A stretch of DNA of 64,000 nucleotides from contig NZ_CH724125.1 of NCBI RefSeq assembly GCF_000153345.1, forward strand, positions 313,653 through 377,652, read 5' to 3'. This DNA is from Neptuniibacter caesariensis (GTDB taxonomy: Bacteria; Pseudomonadota; Gammaproteobacteria; Pseudomonadales; Balneatricaceae). The notes below the pieces were generated by a model. That model was given only the letters and a program-made list of their open reading frames with translations. It ran no database searches and was not told the origin of the DNA. The position numbers were made by a program, and so were the translations under genes. Each line of letters opens with the position of its first letter. The stretch's first letter is position 1. Positions 25,138-34,794 of this stretch are shown here, one piece after another.

Positions 25138-26538
25138 ATGCGCGCTAAGAAAACTTACTCTCAGGCAGACCTCAAAAAGGTCATCAACGAACTCGCAACA
25201 ACATTCGCTGACCGGATTCATCTGTCACAAAGTATTTGTGATCAACATGGTCAAGGCGAAGATAGTTATGGTTGTATTGCGCCTGATGCAGTTATCTACC
25301 CTTTCAGTAATGAAGAGGTCGCGCAAATCGTTACGCTCTGTAACCGATATAAAATACCGGTTATCCCATTTGGCACCGGGACCTCTGTTGAGGGGCACCT
25401 GCTGGCACTTAATGGCGGGATATCGATTGATCTGTCAGAGATGAATCAGATTATAGAGATTAACCCTGCGGATATGGACTGTCGTGTTCAGGCAGGTGTT
25501 ACGCGGGAAGATCTAAATTTAGCGCTCAGATATGATGGATTATTCTTTCCGGTAGATCCTGGTGCCAATGCCTCTCTCGGCGGAATGGCTGCAACTCAAG
25601 CATCCGGTACAAATGCTGTGCGCTATGGAACCATGCGCCAGGCAGTGATCGGCTTAACGGTGATCACCCCGCAAGGAGATATCGTTAAGACCGGAACAAG
25701 GGCTCGGAAATCCTCTGCGGGTTATGATTTAACTCAGTTGCTGGTTGGATCAGAGGGAACATTAGGTGTGATTACTGAAGTGCAACTTCGCTTACACCCT
25801 ATTCCGGAGCAAATCAGAGCGGCGGTATGTAGCTTTGATAATCTTGCCGGTGCCGTTGATACAGTTATTAACACAATACAGTTAGCTGTTCCTATTGCAC
25901 GTATGGAGTTGCTAAATGCACTTCAGATGGAAGCTTGCATTAACTATTCAAAGCTAGCGGGCTATGAAGCTTCTCCAACACTGTTTATGGAATTTAATGG
26001 TTCAGAAGGAGCTGTCAAAGAGCAGATTGCGCTCGTCGAGGATATCTGTTCTGAATTTGGCGGCAGTAATTTCAAATGGGCGGATACCACTGAAGCCAGG
26101 AATGAGCTCTGGACGGCCAGGCATCAAGCGTATCATGCGGCGCTTAATCTAAAACCTAATTCTAAAGCGCTGACCACTGATGTTTGTGTGCCTGTTTCCG
26201 CACTGGCAAAGAGCATTCTTAAAGCAGAGCAGGATGCGTTAGCAAGTGGGCTTTTATGTCCTGTGGTAGGTCATGTTGGAGATGGTAACTACCATATGCT
26301 GATTATTTTTGATCAGGATAATGCTGATCAGGAACACAAAGCGAAAGAGTTATCAAAGGCTATCGTTGAAAATGCACTGGCTTTACAGGGAACCTGTACA
26401 GGAGAGCATGGCATTGGGTTTGGTAAGAAAGATTACTTGCTTAAGGAGCATGCGAGTGCAATTGGAATGATGAAATCTATTAAAAAAGCCTTGGACCCCA
26501 ATAATATAATGAACCCAGGCAAGGTGGTTGATCTTTAG
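25138..26538 (+). CDS. FAD-linked 2-hydroxyacid dehydrogenase (GlcD/D-lactate dehydrogenase type)
   Basis: A 466-residue flavoprotein of the FAD-binding PCMH family. The N-terminal FAD domain contains PFGTGTSVEGH and DPGANASLGGMAATQASGTNAVRYGTM (segment 146-172 region); the C-terminal cap ends with CTGEHGIGFGKKDYL and NPGKVVDL, the classic GlcD/DLD ending. It probably oxidises D-lactate or glycolate and passes electrons to quinone or cytochrome c. There are no glcE/glcF genes nearby, which favours D-lactate dehydrogenase. Start ATG 25138 has only a weak ribosome site. Confidence 0.88.
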   Translation: MRAKKTYSQADLKKVINELATTFADRIHLSQSICDQHGQGEDSYGCIAPDAVIYPFSNEEVAQIVTLCNRYKIPVIPFGTGTSVEGHLLALNGGISIDLSEMNQIIEINPADMDCRVQAGVTREDLNLALRYDGLFFPVDPGANASLGGMAATQASGTNAVRYGTMRQAVIGLTVITPQGDIVKTGTRARKSSAGYDLTQLLVGSEGTLGVITEVQLRLHPIPEQIRAAVCSFDNLAGAVDTVINTIQLAVPIARMELLNALQMEACINYSKLAGYEASPTLFMEFNGSEGAVKEQIALVEDICSEFGGSNFKWADTTEARNELWTARHQAYHAALNLKPNSKALTTDVCVPVSALAKSILKAEQDALASGLLCPVVGHVGDGNYHMLIIFDQDNADQEHKAKELSKAIVENALALQGTCTGEHGIGFGKKDYLLKEHASAIGMMKSIKKALDPNNIMNPGKVVDL

Positions 26539-26579
26539 CCGATTAGTTTGTCAGGCCGAGAGCAGTCCTTTAAATACAA

Positions 26580-26996
26580 TCAAGGCTGCTCGATCCAGAT
26601 TCGCCAGGTAGTCGAGCCGTTAACCCTTAAATAATAGCGCCCAGGCTCTTCAAGTAAGTATTGATCTTCCCCTCCTCCGCCAATATGAAGGTTCTGAACC
26701 ACGTCACCCGCTTCGTTATGTACAGCAAGCACAAATATAGCGCCATCGCTTTGGTAGCGAATAATTGCAGGCTCACTGATTGAGAAAAGATCGGTTTTAA
26801 CCGTTCTCTTACCCTGAAATCTAGGCGTTGATGATAGTTGAAGTGCAGCTATATCAAGGAGGTCATAACAAGATAAACGAGAAGCTGGTTCTTTAATAGA
26901 TCTGCATTCATTCACTGCATCAGTGATGGGGTCTGCGAAAGATGCGCTTAAAGGAAACAGCGTAACTGTTAAGGCTATTAATATCAGAATCTTCAT
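26580..26996 (-). CDS. Secreted hypothetical protein
   Basis: A 138-residue protein with a signal peptide ending SASFA. The mature N-terminus DAVNECRSIKEPASRLSCYD resembles the cysteine-containing opening shared by several small secreted proteins including the T6SS-associated VasI/TagO family, but no T6SS genes are nearby. The start codon directly follows the stop of the preceding small gene, so they form an operon. Function unknown. Confidence 0.75.
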   Translation of the reverse strand: MKILILIALTVTLFPLSASFADPITDAVNECRSIKEPASRLSCYDLLDIAALQLSSTPRFQGKRTVKTDLFSISEPAIIRYQSDGAIFVLAVHNEAGDVVQNLHIGGGGEDQYLLEEPGRYYLRVNGSTTWRIWIEQP

Positions 26997-27296
26997 TTAA
27001 TTGCTCTGCAAGAGTTTTAAGTGATTGAACTCTTTTGCCGCAGTCATTATTTTACAGCTTCGCTCGTCACCCCTGTCTGAGCAATGTACTTTTACCCCAT
27101 CCGGGTAGTGGCTTACATTCGAGCACTTTGCCTGAAACGTGACGCTTTTTTTGTCTCGATTAAACCTATTTAAATCTTCCCTCTGGCATTCTGATTTCAT
27201 CGCAATTAAACGAATCACCTGATAATCCTTAACTTCTGCTACAACGTTTGTGCAAACGACAGAGAGCGCTATAAACAAATGAGAGATTGTTTTCAT
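26997..27296 (-). CDS. Small secreted hypothetical protein
   Basis: A 99-residue protein with a signal peptide ending NVVA and four cysteines in the mature part (two likely disulfides). It abuts the next gene without spacing. Its start lies 15 bp below the terminator of the aldehyde dehydrogenase gene, so it either has a promoter overlapping that terminator or depends on read-through. Function unknown. Confidence 0.7.
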   Translation of the reverse strand: MKTISHLFIALSVVCTNVVAEVKDYQVIRLIAMKSECQREDLNRFNRDKKSVTFQAKCSNVSHYPDGVKVHCSDRGDERSCKIMTAAKEFNHLKLLQSN

Positions 27297-27310
27297 TGAG
27301 TGTTAACCTC

Positions 27311-27337
27311 AAAAAAAAGCGGCCCTCAAAGGGCCGC
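27311..27337 (-). terminator. Terminator after the aldehyde dehydrogenase gene
   Basis: On the minus strand, stem GCGGCCCT/AGGGCCGC with a 3-base loop is followed by eight T. It lies 78 bp past the exaC-like stop. Confidence 0.9.
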
Positions 27338-27414
27338 AATAAACGCAAGAAGCTACATAAATAGCTAATAGCAGGAGCTTGTAGTGTCCAATTACAAGCT
27401 CCTTAAAGCTTCTG

Positions 27415-28935
27415 TTAGAAGAAGCCCAGAGGTTGCTCGCTGTAGCTAACCAGCATGTTTTTAGTCTGCTGGTAATGCTCAAGCATCATCTTGTGAGTTT
27501 CACGGCCTACACCAGACTTCTTATAACCGCCGAACGCAGCGTGTGCTGGGTACAGGTGGTAGCAGTTCATCCATACACGGCCGGCTTCGATACCACGGCC
27601 CATGCGGTAAGCAACGTTTGTGTCACGGCTCCATACGCCAGCACCCAGACCAAACTCAGTATCGTTTGCGATAGCCAGAGCTTCTTCTTCAGTCTTGAAT
27701 GTAGTTACAGATACTACAGGACCGAAGATCTCTTCCTGGAATACGCGCATGTCGTTAGTGCCTTTGATCAGCGTAGGTTTGATGTAGTAACCATTACCAT
27801 ATTCGCCTTCAAGCTGCTCAACACCGCCACCCATCAGGATTTCAGCACCCTCTTCGCGACCGATATCCATGTAGCCCAGGATCTTATCGAACTGCTCCTG
27901 AGAAGCCTGTGCGCCTACCATTGTATCGGTATCTAGTGGGTTGCCACGTTTGATCTGGCCTGCACGCTCAATTACTTTACCGATGAACTCATCAGCGATG
28001 TCTTCATGAACCAGAAGACGTGAAGGACAAGTACATACTTCACCCTGGTTGAAGTAAGCCAGAACCGCACCTTCGATCGCTTTGCTTACGAAGCCATCAT
28101 CCTGATCCATAACATCTTTGAAGTAGATGTTAGGTGATTTACCACCCAGCTCAGTTGTTGATGGAATGATGTTCTCAGCTGCGCACTTCATGATATGAGA
28201 ACCTACAGGTGTAGAACCTGTAAATGCGATCTTAGCGATACGTGTGCTAGTTGCCAGGGCCTGACCCGCTTCAGCACCGAAACCGTTAACAACGTTCAAT
28301 ACACCTGCTGGTAGCAGGTCGCCGATGCACTCAAGCAGAACCAAAATAGAAACAGGCGTCTGTTCAGCTGGCTTAAGAACAATACAGTTACCTGCAGCCA
28401 ATGCTGGAGCCAGTTTCCAGGCAGCCATCAGAAGTGGGAAGTTCCAAGGGATGATCTGACCAACTACACCTAGTGGCTCGTGGAAATGGTATGCAACAGT
28501 CGTTTCATCGATCTCACCTAGTGAACCTTCCTGTGCGCGGATGCAACCTGCGAAGTAACGGAAGTGGTCAGCTGAAAGTGGTACGTCTGCAGCCAGTGTT
28601 TCACGAACTGCTTTACCGTTATCCCAAGTTTCTGCTACAGCCAGACGTTCCAGGTTTTCTTCGATACGGTCTGCAATTTTCAGAAGAACAGCAGAGCGTT
28701 CTGCTACTGAAGTTTTGCCCCATGCGCTTTTTGCAGCGTGAGCTGCATCCAGTGCCAGTTCAATATCTTCTGAAGTTGAGCGTGGGATTTCACATACTGC
28801 TTCGCCTGTTACAGGCGTGTGGTTAGTGAAGTACTGACCTTTTACAGGTTCTTTCCACTGACCATTGATAAAGTTGCCATAACGTTCTTTAAAAGAAACT
28901 ACAGAGCCTTCTGTTCCTGGCTTAGCGTAAATCAT
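27415..28935 (-). CDS. exaC: NAD-dependent aldehyde dehydrogenase, ExaC type
   Basis: A 506-residue cytoplasmic aldehyde dehydrogenase. The catalytic cysteine is in [12 protein letters not shown] and the general base in TELGGKSPN; the nucleotide-binding FTGSTPVGS is present. Length and sequence closely follow ExaC of Pseudomonas aeruginosa, which oxidises acetaldehyde formed by PQQ-ethanol dehydrogenase. Here it stands about 3 kb from the alcohol dehydrogenase cluster, alone between terminator and a 334-bp upstream region. It probably works in the second step of alcohol oxidation. Confidence 0.93.
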   Translation of the reverse strand: MIYAKPGTEGSVVSFKERYGNFINGQWKEPVKGQYFTNHTPVTGEAVCEIPRSTSEDIELALDAAHAAKSAWGKTSVAERSAVLLKIADRIEENLERLAVAETWDNGKAVRETLAADVPLSADHFRYFAGCIRAQEGSLGEIDETTVAYHFHEPLGVVGQIIPWNFPLLMAAWKLAPALAAGNCIVLKPAEQTPVSILVLLECIGDLLPAGVLNVVNGFGAEAGQALATSTRIAKIAFTGSTPVGSHIMKCAAENIIPSTTELGGKSPNIYFKDVMDQDDGFVSKAIEGAVLAYFNQGEVCTCPSRLLVHEDIADEFIGKVIERAGQIKRGNPLDTDTMVGAQASQEQFDKILGYMDIGREEGAEILMGGGVEQLEGEYGNGYYIKPTLIKGTNDMRVFQEEIFGPVVSVTTFKTEEEALAIANDTEFGLGAGVWSRDTNVAYRMGRGIEAGRVWMNCYHLYPAHAAFGGYKKSGVGRETHKMMLEHYQQTKNMLVSYSEQPLGFF

Positions 28936-29070
28936 CTTCTAAGTGCCTCTTGTTTTTATTACTGTCGCTTAAATGACAGATCTGTTTTCTTTACGGATTC
29001 ATATTAGCTATCCATGAAGAATTACAGGTATCATTCCTTGGCATCGAAAAATTACTCATTTAGTAGTAAA

Positions 29071-29084
29071 CAGGCGGTACCTGC
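29071..29084 (-). promoter_or_regulatory. Possible alcohol-pathway regulator site upstream of exaC
   Basis: Minus-strand GCAGGTACCGCCTG resembles GTACCG-centred sequences upstream of other PQQ-pathway genes in this window (38089, 43200, 44819, 52281). It is the only notable element I see in the 334-bp gap 28936-29269, apart from AT-rich sequence. Confidence 0.3.
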
Positions 29085-29269
29085 TTAAACTTGGTCTAAT
29101 TTCTTTCGGTGTTCTTCCTCCTTAAATATCCCGGTTAACTTATTGTATTTTCTAGATTAAATACAATTCCACTGATCATCTTTCTGAAATATTGCTGTTG
29201 CTTAATAGGTGGTAGGTTGTCTAGTCTGTAATTTGGTATAGCTATTGAATATAGAAGTGGTTTTGGTCG

Positions 29270-30064
29270 ATGACAAAGATATATGAAGTAGATAGCTGGA
29301 AAGCGTTTCTGGATCTGGTTGAGTCTGAAGCATTACGGGGATGGGCTTTTCGTGGCCAGCGTGATGCTGAGTGGCATCTTGAAAGCTCCCTAACCCGTCG
29401 TCTAAGAATGTTTGTCCCAGCTGATCAGTGGGCAGACCGTGAACAACGTGCGATCCGAGTTTTTAAACGCAAAGCCCATTACTTCCTCAACGATACATCG
29501 GCCCTTAAAGATGATTTCCGATGCTTGGCGCTGATGCAGCACCATGGCGCACCAACACGATTACTGGATTTTACAAAGTCACCCTACGTTGCAAGTTACT
29601 TTGCCCTCCAGTCGTGTACAACGCCTGCTGCGGTTTACGCTGTCAACACACCTGCACTTTGGCATGAGGCGACACCACCAGGTCTGCCACAAATGACGCG
29701 CGATGCGATTGACCCACGAAACTCCGATAGTCTGAGTCGCTATTATCTATCAAATCAGTATCCAATAGTCTGGCCAGGAGAGCCCTGGTCTATGGATCGC
29801 CGCATTGTTGCTCAGGCAGGTACTTTTATGTTGCCAGGGCGCATTGATGTTTCCGTTGAGCAGCTTTTGAATGAGTATGAGTATGAAGAGCCTATTTTAG
29901 CCAAAATCATACTTAACCCAGAGATACGCAAAGAAGCGATGGAAGCTCTGTATCGAATGAACATATCCAGCGCTACGTTATTTCCAGATTTGGATGGACT
30001 TGCCAGATCAATACAATATGAACTGGAAGTTAGCTGGATCGGCTCGTCGGGACCAAGAAAATAA
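29270..30064 (+). CDS. FRG-domain protein
   Basis: A 264-residue soluble protein with the FRG signature: WAFRGQRDAEWHLESSLTRR (about 24-43) and LMQHHGAPTRLLDFTKSPYVASYFA (within about 89-113). The FRG domain is named for its F-R-G triad and has no established biochemical function; it recurs in mobile and possible defence contexts and in some ADP-ribosyl-related proteins. There is no visible partner: the nearest gene downstream is an oxygenase-like gene 90 bp away. Base composition is like its neighbours, so no strong sign of recent transfer. Confidence 0.88.
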   Translation: MTKIYEVDSWKAFLDLVESEALRGWAFRGQRDAEWHLESSLTRRLRMFVPADQWADREQRAIRVFKRKAHYFLNDTSALKDDFRCLALMQHHGAPTRLLDFTKSPYVASYFALQSCTTPAAVYAVNTPALWHEATPPGLPQMTRDAIDPRNSDSLSRYYLSNQYPIVWPGEPWSMDRRIVAQAGTFMLPGRIDVSVEQLLNEYEYEEPILAKIILNPEIRKEAMEALYRMNISSATLFPDLDGLARSIQYELEVSWIGSSGPRK

Positions 30065-30154
30065 GTTATGCAAACGATCCAGAGCATGGTTTATGGCAGT
30101 TTGCACCGTTAGAATAAGCAGATTATTGTTAACGGTCATAAATGGTCCCAGCGT

Positions 30155-30814
30155 ATGTACAACGAACCACCCCAGATTGAGTCCCTCAACGTTTGGACTA
30201 CTCCTCTGTTTGTTACCCAGAATCCTGATCATGAATTTCTGAAACAAGATATCCTTGAGCATGTTTATGCAACGCAAGCTCAACAATCTCAAGCAGTCGC
30301 CAGTGAGGTAGCTGTCACCGCTAAACACCAGCTTTTTGAAAGTGATCTGGGATATCTTGAAGCAGAGAACCCTGCGGTCATGGAGCTGAGACGCATGCTC
30401 GAGGAGCTGATTTCTGCGGTGGCTACCGAAGTGAACCAAGAATATTGGCCGGAAGGCGCACAAGGTGATGCTCATATTATCGAATCCTGGTACCACGTGA
30501 CTCAAAATGGAGGCTACCATGATGTACATTCCCACCCGAACTGCTCCTGGTGCGGAATCTATTATCTGGATCCGGGTGAATGTGAACTAGGTAGCCGTAA
30601 CGGTGTGAATCGCTTTTATGATCCACGTGTAAATGCGGATCACTATGCAGACCCTGGCACAGCTTATCTTGGTCAGCACGGCTTTTGGGATTTCGAGCCT
30701 GTAGAGGGACAGATTGTACTCTTCCCTTCTTATCTAAAACACTCAGCGCTACCCTATTTCGGTGCTAAAGACCGCGTGATTATCGCGTTTAATAGTGTGA
30801 TCGACCTGGTTTAA
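30155..30814 (+). CDS. Putative 2OG-Fe(II) oxygenase (TIGR02466-like)
   Basis: A 219-residue protein with a metal-ligand HxD/H-type stretch GGYHDVHSHPNCSWCGIYYL and a distal basic and histidine region (FPSYLKHSALPYFG, then R in DRVIIAFN), as in the putative 2-oxoglutarate/iron oxygenases of the TIGR02466 group, which often occur in marine bacteria and phages. Substrate unknown. Upstream is the FRG gene; downstream a convergent MFS gene overlaps its end by 4 bp. Confidence 0.82.
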   Translation: MYNEPPQIESLNVWTTPLFVTQNPDHEFLKQDILEHVYATQAQQSQAVASEVAVTAKHQLFESDLGYLEAENPAVMELRRMLEELISAVATEVNQEYWPEGAQGDAHIIESWYHVTQNGGYHDVHSHPNCSWCGIYYLDPGECELGSRNGVNRFYDPRVNADHYADPGTAYLGQHGFWDFEPVEGQIVLFPSYLKHSALPYFGAKDRVIIAFNSVIDLV

Positions 30815-32040
30815 TCAGATTTATTGGGTATTGGGGTTACTGTTTTAGGCCCCGACTCCTGCATCTTGTAGAGCAGATAAATTGCACTGAAAACACCTAA
30901 CGCGCCAGCTAACTGGGCAGCCGCAGCCAGACTGAGCACTTTCACAGTACCGCTAATAATAAAAGGTCCAGCGGTTGTTCCCATGTCTGTGAGTAAACGC
31001 CATACTCCAATAAAGCCACCACGGTTTTTATCAGGCGCAAGATCAGCACCGATGGTCATTATGACACCTGCAGAAAAGCCATTCCCCAGGCCAAGTAATA
31101 CGGCTAAGCCGATCAAAGCGTAATAACTATTTACAAACGACATACCTATAAGTCCGCAACCGAGCGCGAACAGGCTAATCAGTAGAATTGGTTTGCGGCC
31201 AATTCGATCCATTAAGCTGCCAGCCGGATAAAATAATAAGGTATCTACGACGGCTCCACAGGCAATAGCGAAGCCGATACTGCTCTCATCGAGAAGCAAA
31301 GCCGCACCGATAAGCGGTAGTAGAAGGCTTCGTGAAGAACGGACAAGCATGAGTGAAATTGCGCCAACCCCCGTAGTAGCGAACAGCTTACGATGCTCAA
31401 CCATGACGTCAGCTATTTGCATTATGCTATGGCTTTTATGGCTTACTGGGTTTGAATTTTCAGACAACTGACTTGGAAGATGATTTACTACCCAGCCCAT
31501 TACAAAAAACGCCATCAGTAGCGAGCTAAACGCAAATAGCAGAATAGTATGTTCATAACCCAGCAGACTGATAAATACACCCGCCGTGATTGGGCCAATG
31601 ACACTCCCGAAGCGAATAATGCCGGCGGATAGCGCCATAACTCTGCCCCTTTCCCAGGCTTCAGCCACTAACCCAACATAGGAGACCCTTCCAACTAGCC
31701 AACAGCCGTGCGCAAAGCCAAGTAATATGGCACTTGCCATAATAATAAGGGTTTCGGGAATAAGCCCCATCATTAACATTGCTGTAAAAAACAAAATTGA
31801 GGCGAACAGCATCATAAATTTGTCGCCAACCTTTTCCAGCATAAGACCAGCAGGGATATCTGCCAGCATCATGCCGATTCCACGTAAACCGACTACCGCA
31901 GCCGCTTCGGCCATCGAGCCACCAAGATGAAGAATATAAAGAGGCAGAATGACCAGCAGACCTTGCTGAACCACGGCAACAACGATAGATGGGCAAAAGA
32001 CAGGCAGGAGGAATTTGGACAGAATGGTACGCATTGGCAA
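30811..32040 (-). CDS. Major facilitator superfamily transporter
   Basis: A 409-residue twelve-span membrane protein of the MFS, with the loop 2-3 motif GLRGIGMMLADIPAGLMLEK and a repeat-half motif GSLMDRIGRKP. Substrate unknown. It lies beside, but is separated by a terminator from, the predicted lanthanide-type alcohol dehydrogenase, so a shared role is not indicated. Confidence 0.88.
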   Translation of the reverse strand: MPMRTILSKFLLPVFCPSIVVAVVQQGLLVILPLYILHLGGSMAEAAAVVGLRGIGMMLADIPAGLMLEKVGDKFMMLFASILFFTAMLMMGLIPETLIIMASAILLGFAHGCWLVGRVSYVGLVAEAWERGRVMALSAGIIRFGSVIGPITAGVFISLLGYEHTILLFAFSSLLMAFFVMGWVVNHLPSQLSENSNPVSHKSHSIMQIADVMVEHRKLFATTGVGAISLMLVRSSRSLLLPLIGAALLLDESSIGFAIACGAVVDTLLFYPAGSLMDRIGRKPILLISLFALGCGLIGMSFVNSYYALIGLAVLLGLGNGFSAGVIMTIGADLAPDKNRGGFIGVWRLLTDMGTTAGPFIISGTVKVLSLAAAAQLAGALGVFSAIYLLYKMQESGPKTVTPIPNKSD

Positions 32041-32098
32041 TGACTTAATTTAGTTAACCTGTTAATTATATCGGTTATGCCACGCCACGTCTTGCAAC

Positions 32099-32123
32099 AA
32101 AAAAGCCAGCTGACGCTGGCTTT
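32099..32123 (-). terminator. Terminator after the pedH-like gene
   Basis: GCCAGC-TGAC-GCTGGC with an A/T tract on both sides; on the minus strand it ends in TTTTTT, 50 bp after the pedH-like stop. It also separates the MFS gene. Confidence 0.85.
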
Positions 32124-32173
32124 AATATGGGAAAGCCTGAGTATAGAAGTTACTCAGGCAAAAGCTTTAAGGC

Positions 32174-33925
32174 TTATTTAGGAAGTTTAAATGTCCAAAC
32201 GGTACCACCCTGGTTCAGGTGCTTAACACGTTTAGCTACTTCACCACCCCATAGAGGTACCGCACCACCCCAGCCGGATACTACAGACAGGAATTGTTCA
32301 CCATCCTGCTCCCAAGTAACTGGAGACCCAACGATGCCAGAGCCTGTGTTGAATTTATAAACTTCTTCACCGGTCTTAGCGTTTAGGCCTAGCAGGTAGC
32401 CTTCAGGCGTTCCGTAGAACACCAGGTTACCTTTAGTCGCTAGCACACCACCCCATAGAGGCGCGTAGTTAGTCTTACGCCATACTTCTTTACCCGTTTT
32501 TGGATCCATCGCACGTAGAACGCCGATGTACTCGTCGTTCATTGGTTTGATGGTGAAGCCTGCACCTAGATAAGCTGCACCTTTTTTGTATGCGGTTGGT
32601 TCGTTCCAGATATCCATCGCCCATTCGTTAGAAGGAACGTAGAACAGCTCGGTGTCCTGGCTGTACGCGATAGGCATCCAGTTTTTGCCACCCAGGAAGG
32701 ACGGGATAGCCACTACTGACTTACCTTTTTTGCCGTCTGCAGAATCTGCAGGGTTACCTGGACGGTTAGCATCGTCATAGATTGGACGACCTGTTTTAGG
32801 GTCAAGACCCTTAGCCCAGGTAATCTTATCAACGAACGGGAAGCCGCGGATGAAGTCACCGTTTTCACGGTTCAGGACATACATGAAGCCGTTACGGTCA
32901 GCTGTTGCTGCAGCTTTAACTGTTTTACCGTTAGCTTTGTAGTCGAAAGATACCAGTTCGTTTACACCGTCGTAATCCCAGCCATCGTGCGGCGTAGTCT
33001 GGAAATGCCAGACGATTTTACCTGTGTCAGGATCGATCGCCAGACGTGAAGAGGAGAACAGGTTGTCACCTGGGCGCAAGTGAGAGTTCCATGGTGCAGG
33101 GTTACCTGTACCGAAGAACAGCAGGTCTACATCAGGATCGTAAGTGCCGCCTAGCCACGTAGCAGCACCACCGGATTTCCATAGGTCGCCAGGCCATGTT
33201 TTGCCCGCTTCGCCACCCGAGATGCCGTTTTCCATCTTTTTACCATCTTTCCAGATGTAACCCATGTGACCTTCAACAGTTGGACGGGTCCAGGCTAACT
33301 TACCGGTCTTAGCATCGTAAGCTTCTACCTTACCCACGATGCCGAATTCACCACCGGATACACCAGTAATCACTTTGCCTTTCGCAATGAGTGGTGCTGC
33401 AGTTATTGAGTAGCCTGCTTTGTAGTCAGCTACTTTTTTCTTCCATTTAACTTTACCGGTCTTCGCATCGAGAGCAACAAGCTTCGCATCCAGAGTTCCG
33501 AAGATAACCAGGTTGTCATACAGTGCAACACCACGGTTAATTACGTCACAGCATGGCATGATGCCGTCAGGCAGGCGGGCGTTATATTCCCATAGCTCTT
33601 CGCCTGTTTTGGTATCGATAGCAAAAACACGAGAATAAGAAGCCGTAACGTACATTACGCCATCTTTAATCAGTGGCTGGGATTCCTGGCCACGCTGCTT
33701 CTCGCCACCGAAAGAGAACGCCCATACTGGACGCATATCTTTAACAGTTTTCGTGTTGATTTTATCCATCGGGCTGTAACGTTGAGCGCGTGGGCCCATA
33801 CCATTCGTTACAACATCTTCAGCTGTCATCTGGTCGTTAAGGATATCTTTATCAGTAACTCCAGCATGTGCTGCGCCCGCAACTGACATTGCTGCTACTA
33901 GTGCAGACAGTGCGAATTTTTTCAT
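32174..33925 (-). CDS. pedH: PQQ-dependent alcohol dehydrogenase, predicted lanthanide type (PedH-like)
   Basis: A 583-residue periplasmic quinoprotein with signal peptide ending GAAHA. Eight-bladed propeller tryptophan-docking motifs recur through it. The vicinal disulfide is C125-C126 ([10 protein letters not shown]). Metal and PQQ ligands by alignment are E193 (GGEFG), N275 (GNPAPWN) and D317, and the extra aspartate D319 in GWDYDG marks the lanthanide-dependent group (XoxF, ExaF, PedH). Sequence follows PedH more than methanol-specific XoxF. It oxidises alcohols and passes electrons to a cytochrome c. It is monocistronic with its own terminator, facing the cytochrome b561 gene. Confidence 0.93.
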   Translation of the reverse strand: MKKFALSALVAAMSVAGAAHAGVTDKDILNDQMTAEDVVTNGMGPRAQRYSPMDKINTKTVKDMRPVWAFSFGGEKQRGQESQPLIKDGVMYVTASYSRVFAIDTKTGEELWEYNARLPDGIMPCCDVINRGVALYDNLVIFGTLDAKLVALDAKTGKVKWKKKVADYKAGYSITAAPLIAKGKVITGVSGGEFGIVGKVEAYDAKTGKLAWTRPTVEGHMGYIWKDGKKMENGISGGEAGKTWPGDLWKSGGAATWLGGTYDPDVDLLFFGTGNPAPWNSHLRPGDNLFSSSRLAIDPDTGKIVWHFQTTPHDGWDYDGVNELVSFDYKANGKTVKAAATADRNGFMYVLNRENGDFIRGFPFVDKITWAKGLDPKTGRPIYDDANRPGNPADSADGKKGKSVVAIPSFLGGKNWMPIAYSQDTELFYVPSNEWAMDIWNEPTAYKKGAAYLGAGFTIKPMNDEYIGVLRAMDPKTGKEVWRKTNYAPLWGGVLATKGNLVFYGTPEGYLLGLNAKTGEEVYKFNTGSGIVGSPVTWEQDGEQFLSVVSGWGGAVPLWGGEVAKRVKHLNQGGTVWTFKLPK

Positions 33926-34032
33926 TGTGCGCTCCTCTACGGATCTTTTTATTGGCTTTGGCAGAGAGCCGGGAATATTTCCCGAATCATGTAGGCAATT
34001 GTTTTGCTTTAGCGCATTTTCAACAATTAAAC

Positions 34033-34070
34033 AGCGGAAGTAGTTTTGTCATCACTTGGTAGTAATACTT
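34033..34070. promoter_or_regulatory. Possible regulator sites upstream of pedH-like gene
   Basis: AGCGGAAGTAGTTTT (34033-34047) and GGTAGTAATACTT (34058-34070) lie 110-145 bp upstream of the pedH-like ATG and resemble sequences before other PQQ-pathway genes. The remaining intergenic stretch 33926-34220 shows no gene. Function is a guess from recurrence. Confidence 0.25.
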
Positions 34071-34220
34071 GCCTAGAGCCTTGATCTGGCGGGGATTCTG
34101 AGGGTTTGCCTTGTACTTATCCATTGTGGCTTAACAATTCTTAACTTAGCTTTACATGTGAAGTACTTATAACGTCATCAAGATAGCCGGATAATCCCTT
34201 CATTGAATAAGGGAATGGTT

Positions 34221-34757
34221 ATGAAATCACATAATAAACTCACGCATACGATGGTTGGCCTACATTGGTTAGTCGCTTTAATGATGATCGGTAGTATCGC
34301 ATTTGGTATCTATATCGAGGAATTGCCGCGATCTGATATAAAATTCGAATATATCCAGTTGCATAAGTCGATTGGCATTCTGGTGCTAATTTTTGCAATC
34401 ATTAGGATTGTTAATACGTCTAAAAATGGATTGCCTTCCCAGTTAGGAACACCAAAAAAGCGACAAGACCAAATAGCCAAAATAGCGCATATTGTTCTTT
34501 TGGCTGGCACGATTCTTATGCCCGTTTCAGGTGTCATGATGTCAATTGGTGGTGGTCATTCGGTTGCTTTATTTGGACTTAATCTCATACCATCAGGAGA
34601 AAAAATAGAATGGTTAGGTAGTATGGGGTATGCGCTACATGGCATAGGTGGGAAACTAATGATAGCCGCAATTCTTTTGCATATTGCTGGAGCATTAAAG
34701 CACAGTCTTATCAATAAAGACGGCACAATGAGAAGAATGATGGGCAAAGCCGTATAA
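34221..34757 (+). CDS. Cytochrome b561 family protein
   Basis: A 178-residue four-span membrane cytochrome of the b561/YodB type. Haem histidines are expected in HTMVGLHW and later IQLHKSIG and LHIAGALKH. Start ATG 34221 has AAGGGA seven bases upstream. It would move electrons between quinone and a periplasmic partner; its place in the quinoprotein cluster suggests a link to the alcohol dehydrogenases, which is inference. Confidence 0.88.
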   Translation: MKSHNKLTHTMVGLHWLVALMMIGSIAFGIYIEELPRSDIKFEYIQLHKSIGILVLIFAIIRIVNTSKNGLPSQLGTPKKRQDQIAKIAHIVLLAGTILMPVSGVMMSIGGGHSVALFGLNLIPSGEKIEWLGSMGYALHGIGGKLMIAAILLHIAGALKHSLINKDGTMRRMMGKAV

Positions 34758-34764
34758 ATGAATT

Positions 34765-34787
34765 TAGAGAGGCTTTATGCCTCTCTA
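34765..34787. terminator. Stem-loop between convergent b561 and metallohydrolase genes
   Basis: TAGAGAGGC-TTTAT-GCCTCTCTA forms a perfect 9-bp stem exactly between two convergent stops, with weak T-runs, so it may terminate both directions. Confidence 0.6.
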
Positions 34788-34794
34788 TTAATTG

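Noticed and set aside
25007-25444. 145-residue plus-strand frame overlapping the GlcD-like gene start
   Set aside because: It overlaps a certain gene in another frame, has low-complexity basic composition and no family signal.
26580-26996. Type VI secretion accessory protein VasI/TagO
   Set aside because: Only the cysteine-containing opening is similar; no other T6SS gene is in the window.
30155-32040. FRG-domain, oxygenase and MFS genes as one defence island
   Set aside because: The MFS gene runs in the opposite direction, there are no mobile-element marks and base composition does not change; kept only as a separate FRG observation.
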